Shown piece after piece: positions 48,218 to 56,344 of a stretch of 64,000 nucleotides of DNA (position 1 is its first letter; each line of letters starts with the position of its first letter). A model generated the notes under the pieces. It had not been told where the DNA came from, searched no databases, and saw nothing but the letters and a program-made list of their open reading frames with translations. The stretch comes from Cellulomonas sp. Root485 (lineage in GTDB: Bacteria; Actinomycetota; Actinomycetes; Actinomycetales; Cellulomonadaceae). Both the position numbers and the translations under genes were made by a program. The stretch lies in contig NZ_LMFC01000003.1 in the NCBI RefSeq assembly GCF_001426705.1, positions 512,841 through 576,840 on the forward strand, in the 5' to 3' direction.

Positions 48218-49789
48218 ATGAGCCAGGTCGAGGTCGCACCCCCACGATCGGTCCTCCAGAAGGTCCTGGACGGGATCGAGGTGGCGGGGAACAAGGTCCC
48301 CCACCCGGTGATCATCTTCCTCATCCTCATCGCGTTCATCATGGTGCTCTCGGCGATCTTCCAGGCGGCCGGGAGCACCGTCACGTTCGAGCAGGCGCAG
48401 ATCGGTGCGGAGGAGCCGATCACCGTCACGGTGGCCGCGCAGAGCCTTCTCGACGCGGACGGGCTGCGGTTCGTGTTCACGTCGCCGGTCGCCAACTTCA
48501 ACAACTTCGGCGTGGTCGGCGTCATCGTCGTCGCCATGATCGGCGTGGGCATGGCCGAGGAGGTCGGCCTGATCTCCTCGTTCATCAAGCGGCTGGTCAA
48601 GATCGCCCCGCCGCGGGCCATCACGTTCATCATCGTGCTGCTCGGCGTGCTGTCCTCCATCGCCACCGACGCCGGCTACCTGGTGCTCATCCCGCTGGCC
48701 GCCGCGGTGTTCCTGTCCCTGGGCCGGCACCCGCTGGCCGGCCTCGCGGCCGCGTTCGCCGGCGTCGGCGGCGGGTTCGCGGTGAACATGCTCATCACGC
48801 CGGTCGACGGGATGCTCGCCGAGATCACCAACGAGGCCATCGCCGACCCCGCCAACCACGTGTCGATCACCGGCAACCTGTACTTCGGGATCGTCTCGAC
48901 GCTGCTGGTCACCGTCGTGGTCACGCTGCTCACGGAGAAGTTCGTCGAACCCCGGCTGGGCGCCTACCACCCGTCGGAGGGGCCTGCCGATGCCGACGAA
49001 CCGCCGCCGTCGGGCGAGCTCAGCGACGAGGAGCGGAAGGGCTTGAAGTACGCGTTCTGGGGCTTCCTCGGGACGACCGTCGTGGTGCTCGCGCTCTCGC
49101 TCCCGCCGAACGCCCTCCTGCGCAACCCCGAGACCGGCAGCCTGATCGAGGACTCCCCGCTGCTGAACTCGATCATCTTCCTGATCCTGGTCTACTTCTT
49201 CGTGATGGGGCTCTGCTACGGCAAGGGCGCCGGGACGATCAACAGCTCGATGGACGTCATCAACCCGATGACCAAGACCATCGCCGGCCTCTCCGGCCTG
49301 ATCTTCCTGCTGCTCGTGATCAGCCAGTTCATCGCGTACTTCAACTACTCGAACCTCGGCACCATCGCCGCCGTGAACATGGCCGACACCCTCGAGGCCG
49401 CCAACCTGAGCACCGTCTGGCTGATCCTCGGGCTCATCGCGATGACCGCGATCATCGACATCTTCATCGGCGGCGTCGTGCCCAAGTGGGCCATCTTCGC
49501 GCCCGTGTTCGTGCCGCTGTTCATCCAGCTCGGCATCTCGCCGGACCTCGCGATGGCCGCCTACCGCGTGGGCGACTCGCCCGTGAACGTGGCCACGCCA
49601 CTGATGCCGTACTTCGCGCTGATCGTGATCTTCGCCGAGCGGTACCGCCGCAAGGTCGGCGTCGGGTCCGTCATCTCGCTGATGCTCCCGTACACCGTGG
49701 TGCTGCTCATCACCTGGTCCGCGCTGCTGGTGGTCTGGTACCTGCTGGGCATCCCGCTGGGCCCGGGCGCGTCGATCTACCTGAACTGA
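48218..49789 (+). CDS. AbgT-family transporter
   Basis: A 523-residue membrane transporter with about eleven helices and two re-entrant regions, starting MSQVEVAPPRSVLQKVLDGIEVAGNKVPHP. The family features are the N-terminal helix with NKVPHPVIIFLILIAFIM, the motif VLSSIATDAGYLVLIPLAAAVFLSLGRHPLAGLAAAFAGV, and the C-terminal MAAYRVGDSPVNVATPLMPYF. AbgT proteins import p-aminobenzoyl-glutamate or export sulfonamide-like compounds. Both roles are known in the family, and neither is indicated here. Monocistronic. Confidence 0.93.
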   Translation: MSQVEVAPPRSVLQKVLDGIEVAGNKVPHPVIIFLILIAFIMVLSAIFQAAGSTVTFEQAQIGAEEPITVTVAAQSLLDADGLRFVFTSPVANFNNFGVVGVIVVAMIGVGMAEEVGLISSFIKRLVKIAPPRAITFIIVLLGVLSSIATDAGYLVLIPLAAAVFLSLGRHPLAGLAAAFAGVGGGFAVNMLITPVDGMLAEITNEAIADPANHVSITGNLYFGIVSTLLVTVVVTLLTEKFVEPRLGAYHPSEGPADADEPPPSGELSDEERKGLKYAFWGFLGTTVVVLALSLPPNALLRNPETGSLIEDSPLLNSIIFLILVYFFVMGLCYGKGAGTINSSMDVINPMTKTIAGLSGLIFLLLVISQFIAYFNYSNLGTIAAVNMADTLEAANLSTVWLILGLIAMTAIIDIFIGGVVPKWAIFAPVFVPLFIQLGISPDLAMAAYRVGDSPVNVATPLMPYFALIVIFAERYRRKVGVGSVISLMLPYTVVLLITWSALLVVWYLLGIPLGPGASIYLN

Positions 49790-49792
49790 CCT

Positions 49793-49969
49793 CTACGACG
49801 CCTCCAGCACGACGATCGTGAGGACCGTCAGCGTCATGACCACCCAGCTCAGGCGCGACGGCTTCTTCAGCGTCACGATCCTGCTCTGCCCCGCGGGTCT
49901 GCGCCGGATGTCGCGCGCCAGGCACAGCACCAGCAGCGCGACCAGGCCCACATAGATCGCGGTCGTCAC
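49793..49969 (-). CDS. 58-residue two-helix membrane protein
   Basis: A tiny protein starting VTTAIYVGLVALLVLCLARD and ending SWVVMTLTVLTIVVLEAS: two membrane helices joined by a basic loop (IRRRPAGQSRIVTLKKPSR). The GTG overlaps the stop of the PQQ-repeat gene by 4 nt (GTGA), and the convergent AbgT stop is 3 nt away. The basic loop predicts both ends outside or a hairpin with the loop in the cytosol. No family is known to me. It may stabilise or anchor the partner protein. Confidence 0.7.
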   Translation of the reverse strand: MTTAIYVGLVALLVLCLARDIRRRPAGQSRIVTLKKPSRLSWVVMTLTVLTIVVLEAS

Positions 49970-51459
49970 CCGGCGTCCGGCCCGAACGCGACGACGCCTT
50001 CGGTGCCGACGGCGAACAACCGGTGGTCGACGACGGCGAGGCTCTCCACGGCGATCGGGACGGGGGCCTGCCAGACGCGTCGGCCGTCGCGCGCGTCGTA
50101 GGCGGCCACCACAGGTCCGGTTCCGACGACGGACGCGATCACGAACAGGCGGCGGCCGTCGGCGGCCATGCTCTGGCCGACGGCGGACATCGACCGGCTC
50201 CAGAGCGGCTCGCCGGTGCGCAGGTCGAGGACCGCCAGCCCGTCGTCCGACTGGCGCGCGAGCAGGTCGTCGACGACGACGAGGTTCAGCGTCCGCTCCG
50301 CCGGCCAGTCGACCCGCCATGCCAGCTGCCCGGTCATGAGGTCGCGCGCGGAGAGCCGGTCGTCGGACGCCAGGAGCAGCAGGTCGGGCTCGGACCCGTC
50401 GTCGGTGCCGATCCACGGCACCCTGGCGTCCCCGAGGTCCACGACGCGTCCGGTGTCGAGGTCGCGCAGCTGCGCGGTCGCCCCCACCCCGGGCGTGAGA
50501 CGGTGCCCGCGGACCTGCCAGACATTGTCGGCGTCGAGCTCGCCGGCCGCGTCCCCGTCGACAGTGAACAGCGCGGTGGTCCCGAGCCACGAGACGGCGA
50601 TCTCGTCGCCGGACACCTGCACCGTCGCGAACGCCGACCCGGCGGCGCCGGTGGGACGGGGGACGTCGACGCTCCACCGTTCCGTCCCCGTCGACGGGTC
50701 GAACCGGACCAGGCTCGCCGGCCCGCTCGGAGGGGTCTGCGCGACGACCACGTCCGCGCCGACCGGGGCGAAGGACGTGGTGGGAGCGACGGGCCGGTCC
50801 AGCACCACCTCACCGGTCGTGGCGGCGAACGCACGCAGGCGCACCGTGGCGGCCTCGACCAGGGCGGGCTGCGACTCGTCGGCGGACGGGGTGAGCTGCC
50901 AGGAGTCGGTCATCAGGCAGACGACGACGCCCTGGTCCGGGGCTGCACAGGTCGTCGGGTCGTAGGTGGAGCGGTGCATCGGGTCGCCCAGGTCCGGGAC
51001 GCTGGAGAGCGGTGCCGTCCAGAGCTCGTTCCCGGTGCCGGCGTCGACCGCGCGCAGCGAGCTGGTCGCGTCGCCGGTCTGCTCCCACAGGATCAGGACG
51101 TCGTCCCGGATCCAGGCGTGATCGGAGAGGGAGAGGGCGTAGGACCCCGGCCACGGAGGGGACGTCCACGCCACGCCGGGTGCGGCGGCCAGAGGTGCGG
51201 CGATGCCGGGCTGCGCGGCGAGGGCGTCTGTCCGGGCGCGGTCCGCCCGGACGGACAGGGCGGCCGGGACGGCGACCGCGACGACGGCGACGGCGACCGT
51301 GGTGAGGGCCAGCACCCGGTGCCTACCGAGCCAGCCGAGGACGCCCGACGCGCGGTCGCGGACGGTACCACGAGCACGGTCCACGTGGTCGACGGGCTCG
51401 ACGACGTCGTCGTCGTGCTCGACGAGCTCGACCACCGCCATCTCGCTGCGCGCCGCCAT
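49966..51459 (-). CDS. Membrane-anchored PQQ-like beta-propeller protein
   Basis: A 497-residue protein with an acidic cytosolic N-terminus (ELVEHDDDVVEPVDHVDRAR), one membrane helix (residues ~48-68, ALTTVAVAVVAVAVPAALSV) and an outer beta-propeller of PQQ-type repeats. The repeat signature Asp-x-x-Thr-Gly-x-x-x-Trp recurs: DAGTGNELWTAPL, DPSTGTERWSVDV, DLMTGQLAWRVDW, DLRTGEPLWSRSM, DARDGRRVWQAPV. No PQQ-ligand residues are evident, so it is probably a scaffold or binding propeller and not a dehydrogenase. An alternative ATG six codons later is possible. Coupled to a 58-residue membrane protein. Confidence 0.85.
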   Translation of the reverse strand: MAARSEMAVVELVEHDDDVVEPVDHVDRARGTVRDRASGVLGWLGRHRVLALTTVAVAVVAVAVPAALSVRADRARTDALAAQPGIAAPLAAAPGVAWTSPPWPGSYALSLSDHAWIRDDVLILWEQTGDATSSLRAVDAGTGNELWTAPLSSVPDLGDPMHRSTYDPTTCAAPDQGVVVCLMTDSWQLTPSADESQPALVEAATVRLRAFAATTGEVVLDRPVAPTTSFAPVGADVVVAQTPPSGPASLVRFDPSTGTERWSVDVPRPTGAAGSAFATVQVSGDEIAVSWLGTTALFTVDGDAAGELDADNVWQVRGHRLTPGVGATAQLRDLDTGRVVDLGDARVPWIGTDDGSEPDLLLLASDDRLSARDLMTGQLAWRVDWPAERTLNLVVVDDLLARQSDDGLAVLDLRTGEPLWSRSMSAVGQSMAADGRRLFVIASVVGTGPVVAAYDARDGRRVWQAPVPIAVESLAVVDHRLFAVGTEGVVAFGPDAG

Positions 51460-51557
51460 GCGACCGGACGCTACCGGCCCGCGCGCCGGCGCAGGCTCAG
51501 CCGGCCGGGTGACCCTGACACCCGGGTGAGGCCCGGCCCCACCCGGGTTGCGGCGGC

Positions 51558-52274
51558 TCAGCGCGTGGTCGACCGCGCCGCGTCGAGGATCAGGTCCGTC
51601 ACGGCGCCGGGCTGCGAGACCGTGATGGCGTGGGACGCGTCGACCTCGACCAGGTGCGCGTCGGCCCGCTCCGTCATGAAGTGCACCAGCTCGGCGGGCA
51701 CGGCGAGGTCCTGTGCCGCGAGCAGCACCCACGACTCGATCGTCCGCCAGGCCGCACGCGTCGCCGGGGCGGTGAAGGCGGCGAGCGCGAGCGGACGCTG
51801 CGTGGCGGCCATCCGCCGTGCGACCGCCGGGTCGACGTCTCCCGCGAACAGGGCCGGGAAGCGCTCCGGGTCGATGGTCAGCTCGGTCTCCGTGCTGCCG
51901 TCCGGCGTCCGGTACGGGGTCGGGACGGCGGCGCCGCCGAGCTGGGCGCCGGGGAACTTCTCGACGAGCTCGAGCAGGCTCTCGCCGACCTCGGCGAGGA
52001 AGCTCGCGACGTAGACGAGAGCCGTCACGTTCGGGTTGCCCTCGGCCGCCTGGCTCATGACGGAGCCGCCGTAGGAGTGACCGGCGACGACGATCGGGCC
52101 GTCGATGGTCTCCAGGACGCTGCGCAGGTAGTCGCCGTCGCTCTCCAGGCCACGCAGCGGGTTGGCGACCGCGATGACGCGGTGGCCGGCCTCCTGCAAG
52201 GCGTCGATGGAGCCGTTCCAGCTGGACGAGTCCGCGTAGGCGCCGTGGACCAGGACGATCGTCTGCTTGTTCAT
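51558..52274 (-). CDS. Alpha/beta hydrolase
   Basis: A 238-residue hydrolase starting MNKQTIVLVHGAYADSSSWN, with the oxyanion region VLVHGAYADSSSW, the nucleophile elbow VVAGHSYGGSVMS (Ser about residue 85) and the catalytic His in VEVDASHAITVSQPGAV. It belongs to the EstC-like/RutD-like group of small esterases that are often controlled by adjacent regulators. GAGAGGAAG lies upstream of the ATG. It is divergent from a GntR regulator, and a palindrome over its -10 region suggests repression by it. Confidence 0.92.
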   Translation of the reverse strand: MNKQTIVLVHGAYADSSSWNGSIDALQEAGHRVIAVANPLRGLESDGDYLRSVLETIDGPIVVAGHSYGGSVMSQAAEGNPNVTALVYVASFLAEVGESLLELVEKFPGAQLGGAAVPTPYRTPDGSTETELTIDPERFPALFAGDVDPAVARRMAATQRPLALAAFTAPATRAAWRTIESWVLLAAQDLAVPAELVHFMTERADAHLVEVDASHAITVSQPGAVTDLILDAARSTTR

Positions 52275-52321
52275 GGTCTTCCTCTCGTTGGTGGGGACGA
52301 CAGCGTCAACACGAATCACAT

Positions 52322-52354
52322 GCAATATATTGCGTACTGCCGACACTCCGTCAA
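52322..52354 (-). promoter_or_regulatory. Hydrolase promoter with overlapping palindrome
   Basis: On the minus strand TTGACG (52354-52349) and AATATA (52331-52326) are 17 nt apart. The -10 lies inside the perfect palindrome GCAATATATTGC (52322-52333), a good candidate operator for the divergent GntR protein. Confidence 0.55.
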
Positions 52355-52388
52355 GAACCTCCCCGCCACGGGCGCCGATGCGGGCACC

Positions 52389-53048
52389 ATGGGACGCGTG
52401 CCAGTTCCCACCGACCGCCCGCCGGTCGACCGCTCCCTGCTACGGGACGACGTCTACCGCCGCCTGCGCGACGCGATCACCGACGGCACCTTCGCCCCCG
52501 GCGAGCAGCTCCGGGACGGCGAGCTGGCGACCTGGCTCGGTGTGAGCCGAACCCCGGTACGCGAGGCGCTGCTCCGGCTCGCCCAGGGCGGGCTCGTCGT
52601 CGCCCGACCGGGCCGGTCGACCGTCGTCAGCTCCCTCGACGACCGGGCGACGCGCGACGCGCGGGACGTCGTCGCCGCGATGCACGAGCTCGCCGTCCGG
52701 GAGGCGGTGTCCCACCTCACCGCCTTCGACCTCGACTCGATGCGCGATGCGGCCCGCCGGTTCAGCGACGCCCTCGACGCGGGCGACATCGACGCCGCGC
52801 TCCGCGCCGACGACGAGCTCCACTCCGTCCCGGTCACGGTGGCCGGCAACCGGGCGGCCGCCACCGTCCTCGAGCAGTACATGCCCGTGCTGCGCAGGAT
52901 CGAGCGGCTGCGGTTCGCGTCGGCCGACGGCCGGCGATCGCCCGACCGTCACGAGGAGCTCATCCGGCTGTGCGCGGCGGGCGACGTCGACGGAGCCGCC
53001 GCGGTCGCGTTCGACACCTGGCACACCCTCCCGACGTCGGCGGGCTGA
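52389..53048 (+). CDS. GntR-family (FadR/FCD-type) regulator
   Basis: A 219-residue regulator. The winged helix is LLRDDVYRRLRDAITDGTFAPGEQLRDGEL, then LATWLGVSRTPVREALLRLAQGG, which is the GntR consensus with the Arg-Thr-Pro-Val-Arg-Glu-Ala recognition helix. The C-terminal all-helical part fits the FCD ligand-binding type, though the His metal ligands are only partly present (DELHSVPV, SPDRHEEL). ATG start; a GTG three codons later is an alternative. It is divergent from the hydrolase, which is its likely target. Confidence 0.9.
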   Translation: MGRVPVPTDRPPVDRSLLRDDVYRRLRDAITDGTFAPGEQLRDGELATWLGVSRTPVREALLRLAQGGLVVARPGRSTVVSSLDDRATRDARDVVAAMHELAVREAVSHLTAFDLDSMRDAARRFSDALDAGDIDAALRADDELHSVPVTVAGNRAAATVLEQYMPVLRRIERLRFASADGRRSPDRHEELIRLCAAGDVDGAAAVAFDTWHTLPTSAG

Positions 53049-53210
53049 CGAGTGACACCGCCAACCGCTCGACGACACCACTGACGGTCCGCGTGACGGC
53101 GAGCAAGCCATGGACGGCTCGCGCGGACGCGTCTGTATCACCCAGGGCTTGGTCGAGCTCGACGACGCGACAGGGGCCTGACCTGCGCGGATAGCCCCAT
53201 CGTGATCGCA

Positions 53211-53275
53211 TGACACCACTTCCGCACAATCTGACACCACAAGTGCTTGACCTGACACCACAGTGGTGTCATGCT
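53211..53275 (+). promoter_or_regulatory. Iteron-like operators and promoter of the DUF4097 operon
   Basis: TGACACCAC occurs at 53211, 53232 and 53253, a period of exactly 21 nt. The third copy continues into the 19-nt palindrome TGACACCACAGTGGTGTCA (53253-53271). TTGACC (53247-53252) and CATGCT (53270-53275) flank that palindrome with 17-nt spacing. Transcription would start at about 53282, the A of the first ATG. Confidence 0.7.
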
Positions 53276-53281
53276 GGTGCC

Positions 53282-53770
53282 ATGGACCTGGGACAGTACG
53301 TCAACGACCTGCAGCGCCAGCTGCTGGACTCCGCAGAGAACGGCACGGACGACACCCGTGCGGTCGCCGAGCGGCTCGTCGCCGGCCTCGACTCCGCGGC
53401 GCGACTCGTGCTGCTCGACGTCCTCTCGGCCGCGGTCGGGGAGATCACCCGCGACCTGGCACCCGGCTCGGTCGACCTGCGGCTGCGCGGTCGCGACGTC
53501 GAGTTCGTGGTCACCCAGGCGAGCACCGAGGCCGACAGCGACGACGAGCCCGCCACCTCGGTGGACCTCGACGACGTGAGCACCTCGCGCACGACCCTCC
53601 GCCTCCCGGACGCCCTCAAGGCGAAGGTCGACGAGGCGGCAGTGGCGGACGGCCTGTCCGTCAACACGTGGCTGGTGCGGGCGGTCGCCGCCGCACTCCA
53701 GCCCAAGCAACGACGATCCGCGCAGCGCACGCTGCGCACCGGCGACAGCTTCGCCGGCTGGGCCCGCTAA
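53282..53770 (+). CDS. Ribbon-helix-helix regulator of the DUF4097-ABC operon
   Basis: A 162-residue protein starting MDLGQYVNDLQRQLLDSAEN. The N-terminal two thirds (DLAPGSVDLRLRGRDVEFVV) are of unknown fold. Near residue 100 is a ribbon-helix-helix domain: SRTTLRLPDALKAKVDEAAV, then ADGLSVNTWLVRAVAAALQP. It probably binds the 21-nt-spaced repeats upstream and represses its own operon. The ATG coincides with the expected transcription start and no Shine-Dalgarno precedes it, suggesting leaderless translation. It is followed after 79 nt by the DUF4097 gene. Confidence 0.85.
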   Translation: MDLGQYVNDLQRQLLDSAENGTDDTRAVAERLVAGLDSAARLVLLDVLSAAVGEITRDLAPGSVDLRLRGRDVEFVVTQASTEADSDDEPATSVDLDDVSTSRTTLRLPDALKAKVDEAAVADGLSVNTWLVRAVAAALQPKQRRSAQRTLRTGDSFAGWAR

Positions 53771-53849
53771 CCACCCAGCCCTCCAGAACACCAGCCACGC
53801 GAACCCCGCGGGGCCGGACGAACACACCCCGAGGAAGGCAGGCATCGCC

Positions 53850-54695
53850 ATGCCCACGTACACCACGCCCACCCCGATCGACGTCGCCATCCACCTGCCG
53901 GTGGGCGCCATCGAGGTCGTCGCCGGGGACCGTTCCGACACGGTCGTGACGGTCGCGCCGACCAACCCGGCGAAGGCGGTCGACCGCCGCGGCGCGGAGG
54001 AGACCGCGGTCGACTTCGCCGCCGGGGTCCTCACGATCACCGGGCCGAAGCCGCGGTTCAGCTTCATCGGCCCGAGCGAGTCGGTCGACGTCCGCGTCGA
54101 GGTGCCCACCGGTTCACGGCTCACCGCCGAGGGCTCGATGGGCGGTGTCCGCACAGCAGGGCGCCTCGGAGCCACCCGGATCAAGTGCTCCATGGGACCG
54201 GTCGACATCGAGTCCACCGGCGACCTGTGGCTGCGTGCCGGGCACGGCAACGCGACCGTCGGCACCGCGGACGGCTCGGCCGAGATCACCGCCGACCACG
54301 GGCAGATCCGGATCGGCACGGTCACCGGTGACGCCGTGCTCAAGGCGTCGCACGGGTCGGTGCAGATCGGGGAGTCCGGCGGCGACCTCGAGGCGAAGCT
54401 CTCCTACGGCGACCTCGACATCGCGCAGGCGCTCGGCTCGGTGACGGCCAAGACGGCCTACGGCAGCATCTCGCTGCACGAGGTCTCCAGCGGCTCGGTC
54501 CAGATCGAGAGCGGCTACGGCCAGGTCACCGTGGGCATCCGACCGGGGGTCGCCGCCTGGCTCGACCTGTCCTCCAAGAGCGGCCACGTCCGCAACCAGC
54601 TCGACGGCGACACGGCTCCGGCCGAGTCCGAGCAGACCGTCGCCGTCCGCGCCCGCACCCAGGCGGGCAACATCACCGTCCAGCGCGCCCGTTGA
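53850..54695 (+). CDS. DUF4097 beta-repeat protein
   Basis: A 281-residue protein starting MPTYTTPTPIDVAIHLPVGA with no signal peptide. The middle is a run of short beta-strand repeats (TRIKCSMGPVDIESTGDLWL, NATVGTADGSAEITADHGQI, DAVLKASHGSVQIGESGGDL, GSVTAKTAYGSISLHEVSSG) as in DUF4097 putative adhesin domains. It sits between a ribbon-helix-helix regulator and an ABC exporter, a context common in actinobacteria. Its lack of an export signal makes an intracellular role, perhaps linked to the exporter, more likely than adhesion. Confidence 0.88.
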   Translation: MPTYTTPTPIDVAIHLPVGAIEVVAGDRSDTVVTVAPTNPAKAVDRRGAEETAVDFAAGVLTITGPKPRFSFIGPSESVDVRVEVPTGSRLTAEGSMGGVRTAGRLGATRIKCSMGPVDIESTGDLWLRAGHGNATVGTADGSAEITADHGQIRIGTVTGDAVLKASHGSVQIGESGGDLEAKLSYGDLDIAQALGSVTAKTAYGSISLHEVSSGSVQIESGYGQVTVGIRPGVAAWLDLSSKSGHVRNQLDGDTAPAESEQTVAVRARTQAGNITVQRAR

Positions 54696-54706
54696 GAGGA
54701 AGAACC

Positions 54707-55507
54707 ATGTCGACAACCACCGCACCTGCCATCCGTGTGCAGGGCATCGAGAAGTCCTACAAGGAGCTGCACGTCCTGCGCGGCGTCGACTTCGAGGTCG
54801 CACCGGGCAGCATCTTCGCCCTCCTCGGCTCGAACGGCGCCGGCAAGACCACGATGATCCGGATCCTGTCGACGCTGCTGAAGCAGGACGCCGGCACGGC
54901 CGTCGTCGCTGGTTCCGACGTCGCGACGGACGCGTTCAGCGTCCGGGAGTCCATCAGCCTGACCGGCCAGTTCGCGGCGGTCGACGAGATCCTCTCCGGC
55001 AAGGAGAACCTGGTCCTCGTCGCCAAGCTGCGGCACCTGAAGAACACCGACCAGATCGCCGACGACCTCCTCGCGCGCTTCAGCCTCACCGAGGCGGGCT
55101 CGCGCAAGGTGGCGACGTACTCCGGCGGCATGCGTCGTCGTCTCGACATCGCGATGAGCCTCATCGGCCGGCCGAAGGTGCTCTTCCTCGACGAGCCGAC
55201 CACGGGCCTGGACCCGGAGGCGCGCATCGAGGTGTGGCAGGTCATCAAGGACCTGGCGACGCAGGGCACCACCGTCCTGCTGACCACCCAGTACCTCGAC
55301 GAGGCCGAGCAGCTGGCCGACCGGATCGCGATCCTGCACCAGGGCCGCATCATCGCCAACGGCACGCTCGGTGAGCTCAAGGCGCTGCTCCCCCCGGCGA
55401 CCGTCGAGTACGTCGAGAAGCAGCCGACGCTCGAGGAGATCTTCCTCGCGCTCGTCGGCACCGGAACCACCACCGACCACAACCAGCTGAGTGAGGACCT
55501 GTCATGA
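54707..55507 (+). CDS. DrrA-like ABC exporter ATPase
   Basis: A 266-residue ATP-binding subunit starting MSTTTAPAIRVQGIEKSYKE. Walker A is GSNGAGKTT, the signature YSGGMRRRLDIAMSLIG, Walker B VLFLDEPTTGLDP, and the switch His is replaced by Gln in LLTTQYLDEAEQLADRI, as in daunorubicin-resistance DrrA. The C-terminal ATVEYVEKQPTLEEIFLALVG is the DrrA-type regulatory tail. AGAGGAAGAACC before the ATG. It overlaps its permease by 4 nt. Confidence 0.95.
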   Translation: MSTTTAPAIRVQGIEKSYKELHVLRGVDFEVAPGSIFALLGSNGAGKTTMIRILSTLLKQDAGTAVVAGSDVATDAFSVRESISLTGQFAAVDEILSGKENLVLVAKLRHLKNTDQIADDLLARFSLTEAGSRKVATYSGGMRRRLDIAMSLIGRPKVLFLDEPTTGLDPEARIEVWQVIKDLATQGTTVLLTTQYLDEAEQLADRIAILHQGRIIANGTLGELKALLPPATVEYVEKQPTLEEIFLALVGTGTTTDHNQLSEDLS

Positions 55508-56268
55508 CCACCACGCACTTCTTCAGCGACACGACCGACCTGACCGGTCGCTCCCTGCGGCACATCACCCGCAGCGTCGACACGATCATCACGACCGCGG
55601 TCACGCCGATCGCGCTGATGCTGCTGTTCGTCTACGTGTTCGGCGGGGCGATCTCGTCGGGCACCGAGAACTACGTCAACTACCTGCTGCCGGGGATCCT
55701 GCTGATCGCGATCGCGTCGGGCATCGCCTACACGGCTGTCCGGCTGTTCACCGACCTGCAGAGCGGCATCTTCGAACGGTTCCACTCGATGCCGATCTCC
55801 CGGCCGTCCGTGCTGTGGGCGCACGTGCTCACGTCGCTGGCGTCCAACGGGATCACGATCGCGATCATCGTCGTCGTCGGTCTGCTCATGGGGTTCCGCA
55901 CGTCGGCCGGGATCGGGGCGTGGCTCGCCGTCGCCGGGATCCTGACCCTGTTCACCCTGGCGCTCACGTGGGTCGCCGTCATCGCCGGCCTCTCGGCGAA
56001 GTCCGTCGACGGGGCCGCAGGGTTCTCCTACCCGCTGATCTTCCTGCCGTTCATCAGCTCGGCGTTCGTCCCCACCGAGACGATGTCGGGTCCGGTGCGC
56101 TGGTTCGCGGAGAACCAGCCGGTCACCTCGATCGTCAACACGATCCAGGACCTCTTCGCCGGCACGCCGGTGGGCAACGACATCTGGGTCGCGCTGGCCT
56201 GGTGCGTCGGCATCCTCGTCGTCGCCTACGTGTTCGCGATGCGCACGTACCGCCGCAAGATCAGCTGA
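55504..56268 (+). CDS. DrrB-like ABC-2 permease
   Basis: A 254-residue membrane protein with six helices: ITRSVDTIITTAVTPIALML at the start, LLPGILLIAIASGIAYTAVR, and FLPFISSAFVPTETMSGPVR, then WFAENQPVTSIVNTIQDLF near the end, which is the DrrB pattern. The ATG overlaps the ATPase stop. The pair would export a hydrophobic compound; daunorubicin is only the family archetype. Last gene of the regulator-DUF4097-DrrAB operon. A weak, imperfect hairpin lies at 56297-56325. Confidence 0.93.
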   Translation: MTTTHFFSDTTDLTGRSLRHITRSVDTIITTAVTPIALMLLFVYVFGGAISSGTENYVNYLLPGILLIAIASGIAYTAVRLFTDLQSGIFERFHSMPISRPSVLWAHVLTSLASNGITIAIIVVVGLLMGFRTSAGIGAWLAVAGILTLFTLALTWVAVIAGLSAKSVDGAAGFSYPLIFLPFISSAFVPTETMSGPVRWFAENQPVTSIVNTIQDLFAGTPVGNDIWVALAWCVGILVVAYVFAMRTYRRKIS

Positions 56269-56344
56269 TCGACATCTGACCAGCAAGCCCTCCACCGTCC
56301 ACGGTCTTCGTGGGCGGTCGAGGTGCGTTCGGGGGTCTCGACGG

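Noticed and set aside
53211..53271. Regular repeats as a CRISPR array
   Set aside because: Repeat units are only 9 nt with a 21-nt period and no cas genes nearby; their place over a promoter fits an operator.
56297..56325. Terminator after the DrrB-like gene
   Set aside because: The stem CCGTCCACG/CGTGGGCGG has a mismatch and no T-tract; too weak to list as a feature.
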